Assembly: GCA_002328415.1 (NCBI GenBank)
Contig: DCXL01000002.1
Location: forward strand, 31,963 to 95,962
Source: Micavibrio sp. UBA2137
GTDB taxonomy: Bacteria; Pseudomonadota; Alphaproteobacteria; Micavibrionales; Micavibrionaceae
DNA length: 64,000 nucleotides
Direction of reading: 5' to 3'
The translations under genes and the position numbers were made by a program. The number at the start of each line of letters is the position of its first letter. The first letter of the stretch is position 1. Of the stretch, positions 35,404 to 44,107 are shown in pieces. Below the pieces are notes generated by a model that ran no database searches, was not told the DNA's origin, and saw only the letters and a program-made list of their open reading frames with translations.

Positions 35404-38400
35404 TTAGACAGTTCCGTTGCTGTTAGCGCGCGCCTGAAGCAAGATTTGCTCCAAATCACCAGCAGTGTAGTTTTCAAGGACAACAACATCCTCGGCGCCG
35501 CCGACATTACCTGAACCTGTAACATCAACAGATACAACCGTATTATTGCCTTCTTGTCTTTGGAAGACAAAGTTTTCAATGGCTTCTGTCGTAGGGTCGT
35601 AGTTGTGCAAGAAGTCACCAAGGTCGAGGATATCGCCTTCACCAACACTAAAGTCGTGAATAATATCAACACCAGGATCCTGACGCTCAAACAAGAATGT
35701 ATCAGCACCTGAACCACCCCAGATTTCGTTTGGTCCACCATCTGAATTCCATGGCTCTTCATAAAGAGTTGCACCAGCATTGATAATGTCATTACCAGCA
35801 CCACCATAGATTTTATCGGTTCCGCCGCCGCCGATAATGATATCGTCGCCTGCGCCACCATAGATTGTGTCATTATCCAGACCACCATAGATTGTGTCAT
35901 CACCACCGTTACCGTAAATAACGTCAGATCCTGACAATCCGGCAATCACATCGTCGCCGTTTGTGCCGTGGATTGTTTCTTCACAGTCTTGGCCTGTGAT
36001 TGTGATATGACCATTTTCACCCATAAATGTTAGGGCAGCTGTGTCACTGTCACCATCACCATCTGTAACTGTGTATGAGAATTCATCCATCACATCAGAA
36101 ATATCAAGGAATGCCTCAACATCTTTGACTGTGAACTCGAACCAGTCACTTTCACCAAGGTGATAAAGAGACCCGATTTGGATAGATTCAATATATCCAC
36201 CACCAAAATCAGCTGCATTCAGGATAATTCCGATATCATCACCAAGTTGCAAACCATCAGGCAAGAAGTACTCAATATAGAGCGGGTTGCCGCCTGTAGT
36301 CTTGATAATCACATCAAGTGCTGCACCTGACCCAGTATTGGCAAAATGCTCAAGACTTAGGTTGACTGCTGTAACCGGCTGGTTGTTGAATGTGAACTCA
36401 AGGATCTCACCACCGTTAACGCGGTCAGATGTGTAGGCATCACCATTCCCCCAGATACCAAAGCCTTTGTCATACCAGATAAGTTTTCCAACTTCTTGAC
36501 CTGCATAGGCTGGGTTTTTCACTGTGACAGTAATGTTATCGCGTGTCAGCGACATTGGCATGCTGTCAAAGTTATCTTTTGTTGGGTTAAATTCAAGCGA
36601 TAGCAAATCACTGTTCAAGATGTACTCGTAGTTACCTTGCGCATCAATTGTGAGTGTTCCGTATTGGCCTTCAATTGATGTTGTGCCTGTCGCGCTCACA
36701 TTGTAAGACTGACCACCGAAATTCACCTGTGTGACAAGGTTATCAATATCCTCTGACAACAAGTCGTTATCAAGAACGTTACCCTCGGCACGCAATTCCT
36801 CACCAACTTTAACCACTGGTTCATCAAAGGCAATCGGTGCGTCATCCTTAATCTGGACTGTGACCGTACCATTACCATTGTCACCATCGATATCAGTTGC
36901 TGTCACACCAAAACGCAGATTGATAATCTCGTTCGGGTTGTTCGGATTTGAATGGTCAAGTGTGTCTTTGGCAACAAATGTGTATGAGCCATCAGAATTA
37001 ATTTCCAGAGTAAAGACTTCACGACCACCGGCTGAACCAACGTATTTACCAGCAACCAAGGCCACCACGACAACTTCGCCACGCGATGTAAGCGTGCCAC
37101 CCGTTGCGCCTGTTGCAGAGAATGACCCAGCACCAGTTGCAGAGAATGTTCCCGGGCCTTCGCCGAAGAAATTCGCATCAATCTGGCCGTTCACTGTGAT
37201 GTCATTACCGTTATAGTCTGTTTCATCAAGCATAAAGGCTTCATTCACAACAACTGGTGTGTCATCCACGCCCTCTGTTGTCACGCGCAGAACGGCTGTA
37301 TCTGTGTCACCATCACCATCACGAAGTGTGTAGGTAAAGTTATCAGTACCAGAAGCATTACCGTCTCTTGTGTAGGTATAATTACCATTTGCAGAGATAA
37401 CCAATGTACCGTACTGACCAATAATAGAAGCTGTGCCTGATGCAGGAACATTAACAGTTGTGCCATTATACTGAATTTGTATAACAGCAGCACCTTCATC
37501 ATCATACCCTGTGTCATCATTGACCATGACGTTACCAGAGGCAGTATTTGTACCATCAGCAAGATTTGCTGTGTCATCAACTGCATCAGGTGCATCATCG
37601 CGAACCTGAATACGGATATTATTCATCGCCATATCGCCATCGGCATCTGTGGCCACGTAACCAAAGTTCAAGAAAAGACTCTCGTTATCGGCAGTTGGAT
37701 TGCTGTGGTCGAGCTGATCAAGCTGTCTGAACGTATACGATCCATCGCTGTTAATTTGCAATGTAAAGACGTCACGCCCATCAGAGGCCGTTCCCGTATA
37801 TGTGTTGCCAGAAAGCGTGACTGTCACATCATCACCAGCCGATGTCAGGTTACCGCCATTATTCCCAGATGTTGAGAATGTGTTGGCGCCTTTGGCTGTG
37901 ACTGTACCTGGGCCATCATTACCGTAATCAACGACAATCTGTCCATTCACAACATGCGATCCAGTTTCATCAATCACAGATGTTGCCTGTGTGACGATTG
38001 GAGAGACATCGTTGCCAGCAACACTTACATCAAGAGTTGCAGTATCAGTATCACCATCACCATCTGTTAGCTCGTAAGTAAAGCTGTCTGTTCCTGTTTG
38101 GTCAGATGTGCGTGTATATGTGTATGAACCATTGGCTGAAATACGAAGATAACCAAAGTCACCATCAATTCTGACTGTACCAGATGCTGGAACAGCAACC
38201 GTTGTACCATTGAAAGAAATTTCGGTAACAGCAGAACCATCATCGTCATAGCCTACATCGTCATTGGCAACGACATTGCCAGTAGCTGTATTTGCGTTTG
38301 AGGCAAGTGAAGCTGTGTCGTCAACAGCAACTGGCCCATCGTCGCGCACCTCAATGCGGACATTAGACATCGCCATATCGCCATCGGCATCTGTTGCCAC

Positions 38401-41400
38401 ATAACCAAAGTTCAAGAAAAGACTTTCGTTATCATTATTCACATTGCTGTGATCCAACTGGTCAAGCTGTGTGAATGTGTATGATCCATTGCTGTTAATA
38501 TGCAATGTAAAGACATCACGACCATCAGCTGAGCGACCTGTGTAAGTATTACCAGAAAGCGTTACAGTTACATCAGACCCATCAGATGTCAGGTTACCAC
38601 CATTGTTCCCAGTTGTTGAGAACGAGCTTGCGCCCTTGGCTGTGACTGTTCCTGGGCCATCATTTCCGTAATTGACATTAATTTGGCCGTTGACAACATG
38701 CGCGCCAGATTCATCAATCACTGACGCAGCTTGCGTCACAATCGGCGTAACATCACCTGGATCAAGCGTGATATCCAATGTCGCTGTATCCGTATCACCG
38801 TCACCATCAGCAAGTCTGTATGTAAAGCGGTCAATACCTGATTGTGTTGACGTACGCGTGTAAGTGTATGACCCGTCAGCCGCAATCGTCAGCGTTCCGA
38901 ATTGACCTGCGATTGTTGTTGAACCATTCGCTGGGACGTTAATTGTTGTTCCGTTGTGCGAGATCTGTGTAACAGAGCCGTCAAGATCAACACCAACATC
39001 ATCATTATCAATAACGTTACCTGATGCTGATGCATCTGTATCATTCAAAAACGCATTATCGTTATTGGCTTGTGGCCCATCATCGGCAACATCAATACCT
39101 ACAAAGACTGTTTCTGTGTCACCGTCATTATCAATGACGTTAACTGCAAATTTTAACCAAATCACATCATTTGGATTTGAACCATCTGCGTGGTCAATAG
39201 GCTGGAATTGCGTAAATGTATATTCGCCAGTCAATGGGTCAATTGTGAATGTGAACACAGTATCACCCGTTGAATCAGTACCAACATAACCGTTGGCTGT
39301 TGCTGTGACTGTGACTAATTCACCCTGTGATGTCACAGGAATATTTGGACCATTTGGTGTGTCCATTGCCATGAATGTACCTTCTGGAACAACCTCACCT
39401 GCACCGTCTTCGCCAAAATTGAAGTTCAGCGTGTCTGTAACAGAAATTGAATTCACACCATCAAGACTTGATTCATCAATAACTGTAAAGCGGTCAAAGG
39501 CCACTGGACCATCGTCAAAGACGCGGATTGTCACAGTTCCCATACCCATATCGCCATCAGCATCTGTTGCTGTGACACCAAATGACAGGTCAAGGAAGTC
39601 ATTGTCATCTGTTGGGTCAGCATGGTCGAGCGTATCAAGCGCGGTGAATGTGTAAGAGCCGTTATTGTTGATCTCAAGCGTAAAGATTGGACGACCATCA
39701 GCAGATGTCCCTGTGTAAGTGTTACCATTCAAAGTAACAGTCACTGGTGAACCATCAGATGTCAGTGCATTACCGCCATTATTTGTGACCGCAAATGAAT
39801 CTGCGCCCTTGGCTGTAATTGTTCCTGGGCCATCACCAAAGAAGTTTACGTTCAGAAGACCCGTTACAACCTCTGGTGCGCCATCATAGTTTGTTTCATC
39901 GACTGAGTTAGACGCATTGACAACAACAGGTGTGCCATCTGCTGCAACAGCAACATCAAGGTCGGCTGTATCTGTGTCGCCATCACCATCTGTGAGTGTG
40001 TAAGTAAATGTGTCTGTGCCACCCGCATTGCTTGAACGTGTGTAAGTGTATGACCCGTCAGCCGCAATTGTCAGCGACCCGAAGTTACCAGCAATCGTTG
40101 CTGTGCCTGTGGCAGGAACCGCAACTGTTGTGCCGTTAAATGAAACAGCAGTGACCGCTGAGCCATCATCGTCAAAGCCAACATCATCATTTGTGACAAC
40201 ATTACCTGTGGCTGTATTGTCAGCATTTGAAAGCGCGGCCGTATCATCAACTGCAACTGGACCATCATCCGCAACATTGATTGTTACTGTTGACATCGCC
40301 ATGTCACCATCAGCATCTGTGGCCACATAACCAAAACCAAGCGCAACCACATCATTAGGATCTGTTGCATCTGGGTGGTCAATCTGGTCAATTTGCGTGA
40401 ATGTGTATGACCCATCTGAGTTAATTGTCAGCGTGAAGATGTCACGACCATCAGCAGATGTTCCTGTGTAAGTATTACCAGAAAGTGTCACTGTAATCGC
40501 AGAGCCATCAGAAGTCAGTGCTATTGCAGGTGAACCATTCACTGTGAATGTATTTGCACCTTTGGCTGTCACTGTTCCTGGGCCATCATTACCGTAATCA
40601 ACAGTGATTTGACCGTTAACAACGTGCGCACCACTCTCATCAATATTTGAAGAGGCTGCTGTCACGATTGGCTGGACGTCATTCCCTGTGACATTAACAT
40701 CCAATGTGGCTGTGTCTGTGTCACCATCACCATCAACAAGTGTGTAAGTAAAGCTGTCTGTGCCTGTCTGGTCAGATGTGCGTGTATATGTGTAACCACC
40801 ATTTTGTGCAATCTCAAGCGTACCAAAGTTACCTACAATAACGGCTGTCGCGTTTGATGGAACATTATAGACTGTACCATTGAACTCAACTTGTGAGACA
40901 AATGACCCATCATCATCAAAGCCAACATCATCATTTGTGACAACATTACCTGTCGCTGTGTTATCTGCTGCACCAAGAGCTGCAACATCATCAACTGCAA
41001 CTGGACCATCATCACGAACGCGAATAACAATGCGATTCATGCCCATATCACCATCTGTATCTGTAGCGACATAACCAAAATTCAAGAAAACACTGTCATT
41101 TGGATCTGTTGCATCTGGGTGATCTACCTGATCAAGCAAAGTAAAACGATATGTTCCATCTGCATTAATTGTTAATGTAAAAACATCACGACCATCAGCA
41201 GATGTTCCTGTATAAGTATTACCAGTAAGTGTCACTGTCACTGGCGAACCGTCCGATGTCAGCGTTGCAGTTGTGATACCGCCACCAGTGGCCTGAAATG
41301 TATTTGCACCTTTGGCTGTAAATGTTCCTGGACCATCTGCGCCAAAATCAACATTTATCGCACCATCAACAACGTAGAGATTTGTTTCATCAACCGCGCT

Positions 41401-42105
41401 TGCAGCTTGCGTAGCAATTGGCTCATCATCAACTGGGGGTGGCGGTGGTGACGTTGGTGGCGTTGTGTCTTGCAGTGTAACAATTTCTTCTGGACCGGGC
41501 GCTGTGTAGACAAGTTCTGTTTCGCCAATTGCACCAATTGCAGGAACGCCGTTCAAATTAACATCATCAACGCTTGACTGGAAACCATAACCACGGCCTT
41601 CTGCACCAGGTGCTTGCGCAGCAGCAGGCTCGATATTATTCAAAGCTTGCGCAACATCTGGTCCAGCAGCAGGCTCGATATTGGCAACATCAGGAGCAGC
41701 TTCCGCGATATCCTCCTGAATTGTTTCTTCAACTTCTTCTAATGCTGTCAGCTCTTCGCCAGCAGCAGGCTCGATATCAACAACATCTGTATCTGCGACT
41801 TCAACGGTCTCGCCTTGCAGCTGTGCAAACATTTCTTCAGGATAAATGATTGTATTGTCAGAAAGCTGGATGATTGTATCACGGCCGCAACTATCAGCAG
41901 AGAAAGCAAGTTCTTCAAAATTTTGAATAACGACAGTCGAGCCATTAATAAGAGAGATTTCAATCGAACCGTCTGCCAGAAGCTTTGGCGTTGTTACCAT
42001 TTGGTCACTTGCAAAAGCGAGTGTGTTGACCTGACCTGGTTTAAGATTGATTACTTCTGTTGTTCCCGCCTCTGGCAACACAATATTACAAACATCCTTA
42101 GGCAT
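35404..42105 (-). CDS. Giant repeat-containing RTX adhesin, type I secretion substrate (2233 aa)
   Basis: From the ATG at 42105 (AGGGGA site 8 bases upstream) the protein has an N-terminal region with three IEPAA motifs and a Pro-rich linker (about residues 1-215), seven repeats of the T1SS-143 type (each starting near VDE or IDE and including DGPGTxTAKGA and GNTYTGTSADGR), most followed by a VCBS-like bridge module (YTYTRTSDQTGTDSFTY then DGDGDTDTATLDV), a roughly 170-residue domain set into the last bridge module, several RTX nonapeptides (YGNGGDDTIYGGLDNDTIYG) and a C-terminal secretion signal domain (GADTFLF, HDFSVGEGDILDL). It has no Sec signal. It should be exported by the adjoining type I system and act as a surface or released adhesin, for example in biofilms; that role is inferred from the family. 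Confidence 0.92.
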   Translation of the reverse strand: MPKDVCNIVLPEAGTTEVINLKPGQVNTLAFASDQMVTTPKLLADGSIEISLINGSTVVIQNFEELAFSADSCGRDTIIQLSDNTIIYPEEMFAQLQGETVEVADTDVVDIEPAAGEELTALEEVEETIQEDIAEAAPDVANIEPAAGPDVAQALNNIEPAAAQAPGAEGRGYGFQSSVDDVNLNGVPAIGAIGETELVYTAPGPEEIVTLQDTTPPTSPPPPPVDDEPIATQAASAVDETNLYVVDGAINVDFGADGPGTFTAKGANTFQATGGGITTATLTSDGSPVTVTLTGNTYTGTSADGRDVFTLTINADGTYRFTLLDQVDHPDATDPNDSVFLNFGYVATDTDGDMGMNRIVIRVRDDGPVAVDDVAALGAADNTATGNVVTNDDVGFDDDGSFVSQVEFNGTVYNVPSNATAVIVGNFGTLEIAQNGGYTYTRTSDQTGTDSFTYTLVDGDGDTDTATLDVNVTGNDVQPIVTAASSNIDESGAHVVNGQITVDYGNDGPGTVTAKGANTFTVNGSPAIALTSDGSAITVTLSGNTYTGTSADGRDIFTLTINSDGSYTFTQIDQIDHPDATDPNDVVALGFGYVATDADGDMAMSTVTINVADDGPVAVDDTAALSNADNTATGNVVTNDDVGFDDDGSAVTAVSFNGTTVAVPATGTATIAGNFGSLTIAADGSYTYTRSSNAGGTDTFTYTLTDGDGDTDTADLDVAVAADGTPVVVNASNSVDETNYDGAPEVVTGLLNVNFFGDGPGTITAKGADSFAVTNNGGNALTSDGSPVTVTLNGNTYTGTSADGRPIFTLEINNNGSYTFTALDTLDHADPTDDNDFLDLSFGVTATDADGDMGMGTVTIRVFDDGPVAFDRFTVIDESSLDGVNSISVTDTLNFNFGEDGAGEVVPEGTFMAMDTPNGPNIPVTSQGELVTVTATANGYVGTDSTGDTVFTFTIDPLTGEYTFTQFQPIDHADGSNPNDVIWLKFAVNVIDNDGDTETVFVGIDVADDGPQANNDNAFLNDTDASASGNVIDNDDVGVDLDGSVTQISHNGTTINVPANGSTTIAGQFGTLTIAADGSYTYTRTSTQSGIDRFTYRLADGDGDTDTATLDITLDPGDVTPIVTQAASVIDESGAHVVNGQINVNYGNDGPGTVTAKGASSFSTTGNNGGNLTSDGSDVTVTLSGNTYTGRSADGRDVFTLHINSNGSYTFTQLDQLDHSNVNNDNESLFLNFGYVATDADGDMAMSNVRIEVRDDGPVAVDDTASLASNANTATGNVVANDDVGYDDDGSAVTEISFNGTTVAVPASGTVRIDGDFGYLRISANGSYTYTRTSDQTGTDSFTYELTDGDGDTDTATLDVSVAGNDVSPIVTQATSVIDETGSHVVNGQIVVDYGNDGPGTVTAKGANTFSTSGNNGGNLTSAGDDVTVTLSGNTYTGTASDGRDVFTLQINSDGSYTFRQLDQLDHSNPTADNESLFLNFGYVATDADGDMAMNNIRIQVRDDAPDAVDDTANLADGTNTASGNVMVNDDTGYDDEGAAVIQIQYNGTTVNVPASGTASIIGQYGTLVISANGNYTYTRDGNASGTDNFTYTLRDGDGDTDTAVLRVTTEGVDDTPVVVNEAFMLDETDYNGNDITVNGQIDANFFGEGPGTFSATGAGSFSATGATGGTLTSRGEVVVVALVAGKYVGSAGGREVFTLEINSDGSYTFVAKDTLDHSNPNNPNEIINLRFGVTATDIDGDNGNGTVTVQIKDDAPIAFDEPVVKVGEELRAEGNVLDNDLLSEDIDNLVTQVNFGGQSYNVSATGTTSIEGQYGTLTIDAQGNYEYILNSDLLSLEFNPTKDNFDSMPMSLTRDNITVTVKNPAYAGQEVGKLIWYDKGFGIWGNGDAYTSDRVNGGEILEFTFNNQPVTAVNLSLEHFANTGSGAALDVIIKTTGGNPLYIEYFLPDGLQLGDDIGIILNAADFGGGYIESIQIGSLYHLGESDWFEFTVKDVEAFLDISDVMDEFSYTVTDGDGDSDTAALTFMGENGHITITGQDCEETIHGTNGDDVIAGLSGSDVIYGNGGDDTIYGGLDNDTIYGGAGDDIIIGGGGTDKIYGGAGNDIINAGATLYEEPWNSDGGPNEIWGGSGADTFLFERQDPGVDIIHDFSVGEGDILDLGDFLHNYDPTTEAIENFVFQRQEGNNTVVSVDVTGSGNVGGAEDVVVLENYTAGDLEQILLQARANSNGTV
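36600..41410 (-). repeat. Seven tandem T1SS-143-like repeats with bridge modules inside the adhesin
   Basis: Seven copies of about 130-150 residues begin around ASAVDETNLYVV (near 41400) and end near QIKDDAP (near 36836). Six carry a bridge module of about 90 residues; the third copy lacks one and runs straight into the fourth. Copies 5 and 6 are the closest pair and share nearly identical stretches, also at the DNA level. Confidence 0.85.
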
Positions 42106-42167
42106 GGTACTTTCCCCTTCAGCCAAATTAATATCAAAAATGCTCTCGCACTAAAATTTTGTCACTC

Positions 42168-42183
42168 GTATCGAATACGATAC
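42168..42183. promoter_or_regulatory. Inverted repeat upstream of the adhesin gene
   Basis: GTATCG and CGATAC form perfect 6-base arms around AATA, 63 bases upstream of the adhesin ATG, beside AT-rich sequence suited to a promoter. It may be an operator; no regulator can be named. Confidence 0.3.
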
Positions 42184-42563
42184 TTATATATACGAAACCG
42201 TGTTTTCACACAAACTTTATAAGATAACGCGAGGAAACTACATGAGAATCCTCAAAATGTCAAATGTTATGTTAATTAAATTTACGTTTTGTTAAGATTT
42301 AAGACGCGACCCTTTTGCATTAGAATTATCTTATCTTCCACACCCTAACGGCAGGGCGCAGATACAGTTCCTTACAATCCACTCTCGCAGACGAATCTTA
42401 AATTTTCATGAAGATAAATCTGTTCCATTTTATGTTTGACTTTGTTTGAGAATCAGATAAAAAAACTGGCGATTTTAAAGCGTAAAAAATGTATTACTGG
42501 CTTAAAATCACCTCAAAACGCCTTTTTTCAAAATTTTTTCACTTTTTTCGCTTGTGTGCAACC

Positions 42564-42572
42564 TGTGGATAA
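42564..42572 (-). promoter_or_regulatory. Perfect DnaA-box sequence
   Basis: TGTGGATAA on the plus strand reads TTATCCACA on the minus strand, the consensus DnaA site. It stands alone; no second perfect box was found in the region. A match of nine bases can arise by chance. Confidence 0.35.
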
Positions 42573-43133
42573 AAGTGTGTAGTGTTTTTGCAAGCACCTC
42601 ATTTCTCTGAAACACAGGCTATACAAGATTTTACTCACAAAGCAGGTGCAGCATAAGAAGTTCTATTTTTGATGAAAAAAGGACTCGACTCACTTCGAAA
42701 ATTGCGTCATCTTGAAAATGTCTTCACGGAAATTACAGTTCTTAAGTGAACTGACTAACAAAATTACCTTCGGGTGTTTGTTCTCTTTCCGGAAGTTTCG
42801 AAAGGCTGGTAACCTTTCGGACCATGCAAAATTTAATCTGATTTATCATTTTAAAGTTTTATGGTTAAGGAAACAAAGAGTTTACAAAGCTAGTATGATA
42901 TAACCCGTCGTCGCTGACGTTAAAAAGTGAGTAATTATCATGCCCAGTGCTGTAAATGCCGACATGTTTCTGAAATGGTATTAGAACTGCAGATTTTAGT
43001 GCCGCGTGACTGATCATCACGATAAATAATGTGATGTTTTATCGAACATCGACAAAATTGGAGCGGTGGGCTCGCGACCCACCCTATCCATGACTTGGAT
43101 CACAAAGATTGACACCTGGGATATAATCACTCT

Positions 43134-43335
43134 TTCAATAGAGAAGGTATCTCTAAGTAACATTAGAAATACCGGTTACGTCTACAGGATCAAGCTTCCC
43201 AGAACAGCCTCGATATGGCTTACAGATTTGGACTCATGTTTAGATTTTGTAATGTCGTATCGAGGTTTTCTGTTCTTTGAACAGTATTGTTTTTCTCCAC
43301 TGCGTAAAAAAAGCCCCACAAACGGGGCTTTTATT
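43134..43335 (+). ncRNA. Candidate structured non-coding RNA of about 200 nt
   Basis: A TATAAT at 43122-43127 would start a transcript near 43134. It contains a 10-bp hairpin (GGTAT-c-TCTAA / TTAGA-a-ATACC, 43146-43173), a long hairpin whose base is AGAACAGCCTCGATA pairing with TATCGAGG and CTGTTCT around a TTTT bulge (43201-43276) with inner TTACA/TGTAA pairs, a possible closing helix GAGAA/TTCTC (43141-43145 with 43293-43297) and a terminator (43307-43335). A three-way junction ending in a terminator is what an independent RNA gene looks like. There is no good -35, and it does not resemble tmRNA, RNase P or SRP RNA. 6S RNA cannot be excluded. Confidence 0.45.
43307..43335. terminator. Bidirectional terminator of the mla operon and candidate RNA
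   Basis: AAAAGCCCC and GGGGCTTTT pair around ACAAAC with T tracts on both sides. On the minus strand it follows the mlaC stop by about 19 bases and has the longer T run; on the plus strand it ends the candidate RNA. Confidence 0.9.
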
Positions 43336-43353
43336 TTGTCCTCGTAAATTTCT

Positions 43354-44031
43354 TTACTTGCGCAAATGATCAAGCAGAACGGCAACATCGCCGCCACCGC
43401 GCTGAATAACGGATGAGAAATCAGAGCGTTGTGTCACACTCATACTCACGCCCGCAACAATCACGTCAATAACCTTCATTTGGCCACCCTTGTCGCGCAC
43501 ACGCCAGTTCACAGTTACTGGCGCTCCACCATTTGGATCTTTAATCACAGATTCAACCAAAGTCTCAGTATCTGATAATGGCTTTTGACCAGTTACATCA
43601 AGTGTTTGTCCCTGATATTCAGAGAAACGCTTGGAATAGCTTCTGACCAGCATATCCTTGAACAGAGATTGATATTCATTTTGCTGGGCAGGCGTCATAT
43701 CACGCCAATAACGTCCAACTGTAAATTTTGAGATCGCGTTCAGATCGAAATAACGTGTCAAAAGTGCATTAAACTTTGCTGATTTTGCATCCTTGGAAAG
43801 ACTGGCATCAGACAAGAAAGCCAATCCTGTATTGGACATGTCCTCAATAAAGCCTTTAGCAGCTTCTTGCGAAACAGGCACAAGCATTTCCGAGAAGCTT
43901 GACGATTGTGCATTAGCTGTCAGCAAAAGAGCATCACCTAAAAACGATGCACGCGCATCGTGAGAGGTTGCAACAAACCCACTGGCCAGAATAATGGCTG
44001 AAGACATAAAAATTAAACGTGAACGACCCAT
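43354..44031 (-). CDS. mlaC: MlaC/Tgt2-family periplasmic phospholipid-binding protein
   Basis: The 225-residue protein has a signal peptide (cleavage near DARA, about residue 28) and the MlaC domain: YFDLNAISKFTVGRYWRDMT followed by PAQQNEYQSLFKDMLVRSYS, then VNWRVRDKGGQMKVIDVIV and GVSMSVTQRSDFSSVIQ. MlaC shuttles phospholipids between the outer-membrane MlaA complex and the inner-membrane MlaFEDB transporter. It follows mlaA by 76 bases on the same strand and ends at a strong terminator. The transporter genes are not in the window. Confidence 0.92.
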   Translation of the reverse strand: MGRSRLIFMSSAIILASGFVATSHDARASFLGDALLLTANAQSSSFSEMLVPVSQEAAKGFIEDMSNTGLAFLSDASLSKDAKSAKFNALLTRYFDLNAISKFTVGRYWRDMTPAQQNEYQSLFKDMLVRSYSKRFSEYQGQTLDVTGQKPLSDTETLVESVIKDPNGGAPVTVNWRVRDKGGQMKVIDVIVAGVSMSVTQRSDFSSVIQRGGGDVAVLLDHLRK

Positions 44032-44107
44032 AGCGGATTCTCCTTTTGTTATTTTAAACGCTTATATAGCAGGAATCCTTCGTTTGACCAGCGTAATTCG
44101 TGATTTT

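Larger units (their letters stand above)
42106..43353. other. 1.25-kb AT-rich non-coding region between the adhesin and mlaC
   Basis: No convincing protein gene is visible. The region holds the adhesin promoter side (42106-42300), T-rich sequence around 42520-42550, a perfect DnaA box (42564-42572), a 7-base hairpin CGAAAGG/CCTTTCG (42799-42819), three more short perfect hairpins (CGTGA/TCACG at 43005-43021, GATGTT/AACATC at 43033-43050, GGTGGG/CCCACC at 43065-43083), and a probable structured RNA with terminator (43134-43335). Short frames at 42712 and 43066 have no family features or ribosome site. Confidence 0.7.

Noticed and set aside
36600..41410. CRISPR-like direct repeats
   Set aside because: The repeats are in frame within one large protein, are hundreds of bases long and vary like protein domains; no short spacers or cas genes exist.
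37000..42000. Open frames on the opposite strand of the adhesin gene
   Set aside because: They follow the repeated composition of the adhesin and show no independent domain or ribosome site.
42564..42572. Chromosome replication origin suggested by a perfect DnaA box in an AT-rich gap
   Set aside because: Only one consensus box was found, and none of the genes usual near alphaproteobacterial origins (hemE, gidA, parAB, dnaA) is nearby.
42712..42903. Open reading frame of 63 codons upstream of the candidate RNA
   Set aside because: No ribosome site, no recognisable domain, and it spans a perfect hairpin at 42799-42819.
42940..42984. Possible 14-codon leader peptide (MPSAVNADMFLKWY)
   Set aside because: It has a GTGAG stretch nearby but no downstream gene it could regulate and no repeated regulatory codons; a chance frame is more likely.
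43109..43127. TTGACA followed by TATAAT as a strong promoter
   Set aside because: The two boxes are only seven bases apart, far from the 16-18 needed; only the TATAAT is used as weak support for the RNA.
43134..43335. tmRNA, RNase P RNA or SRP RNA
   Set aside because: None of their conserved sequence blocks could be found in the region.
43066..43347. Open reading frame of 93 codons in the intergenic region
   Set aside because: It has no ribosome binding site or family features, runs through strong hairpins and ends inside the terminator; the structure is better explained by RNA.
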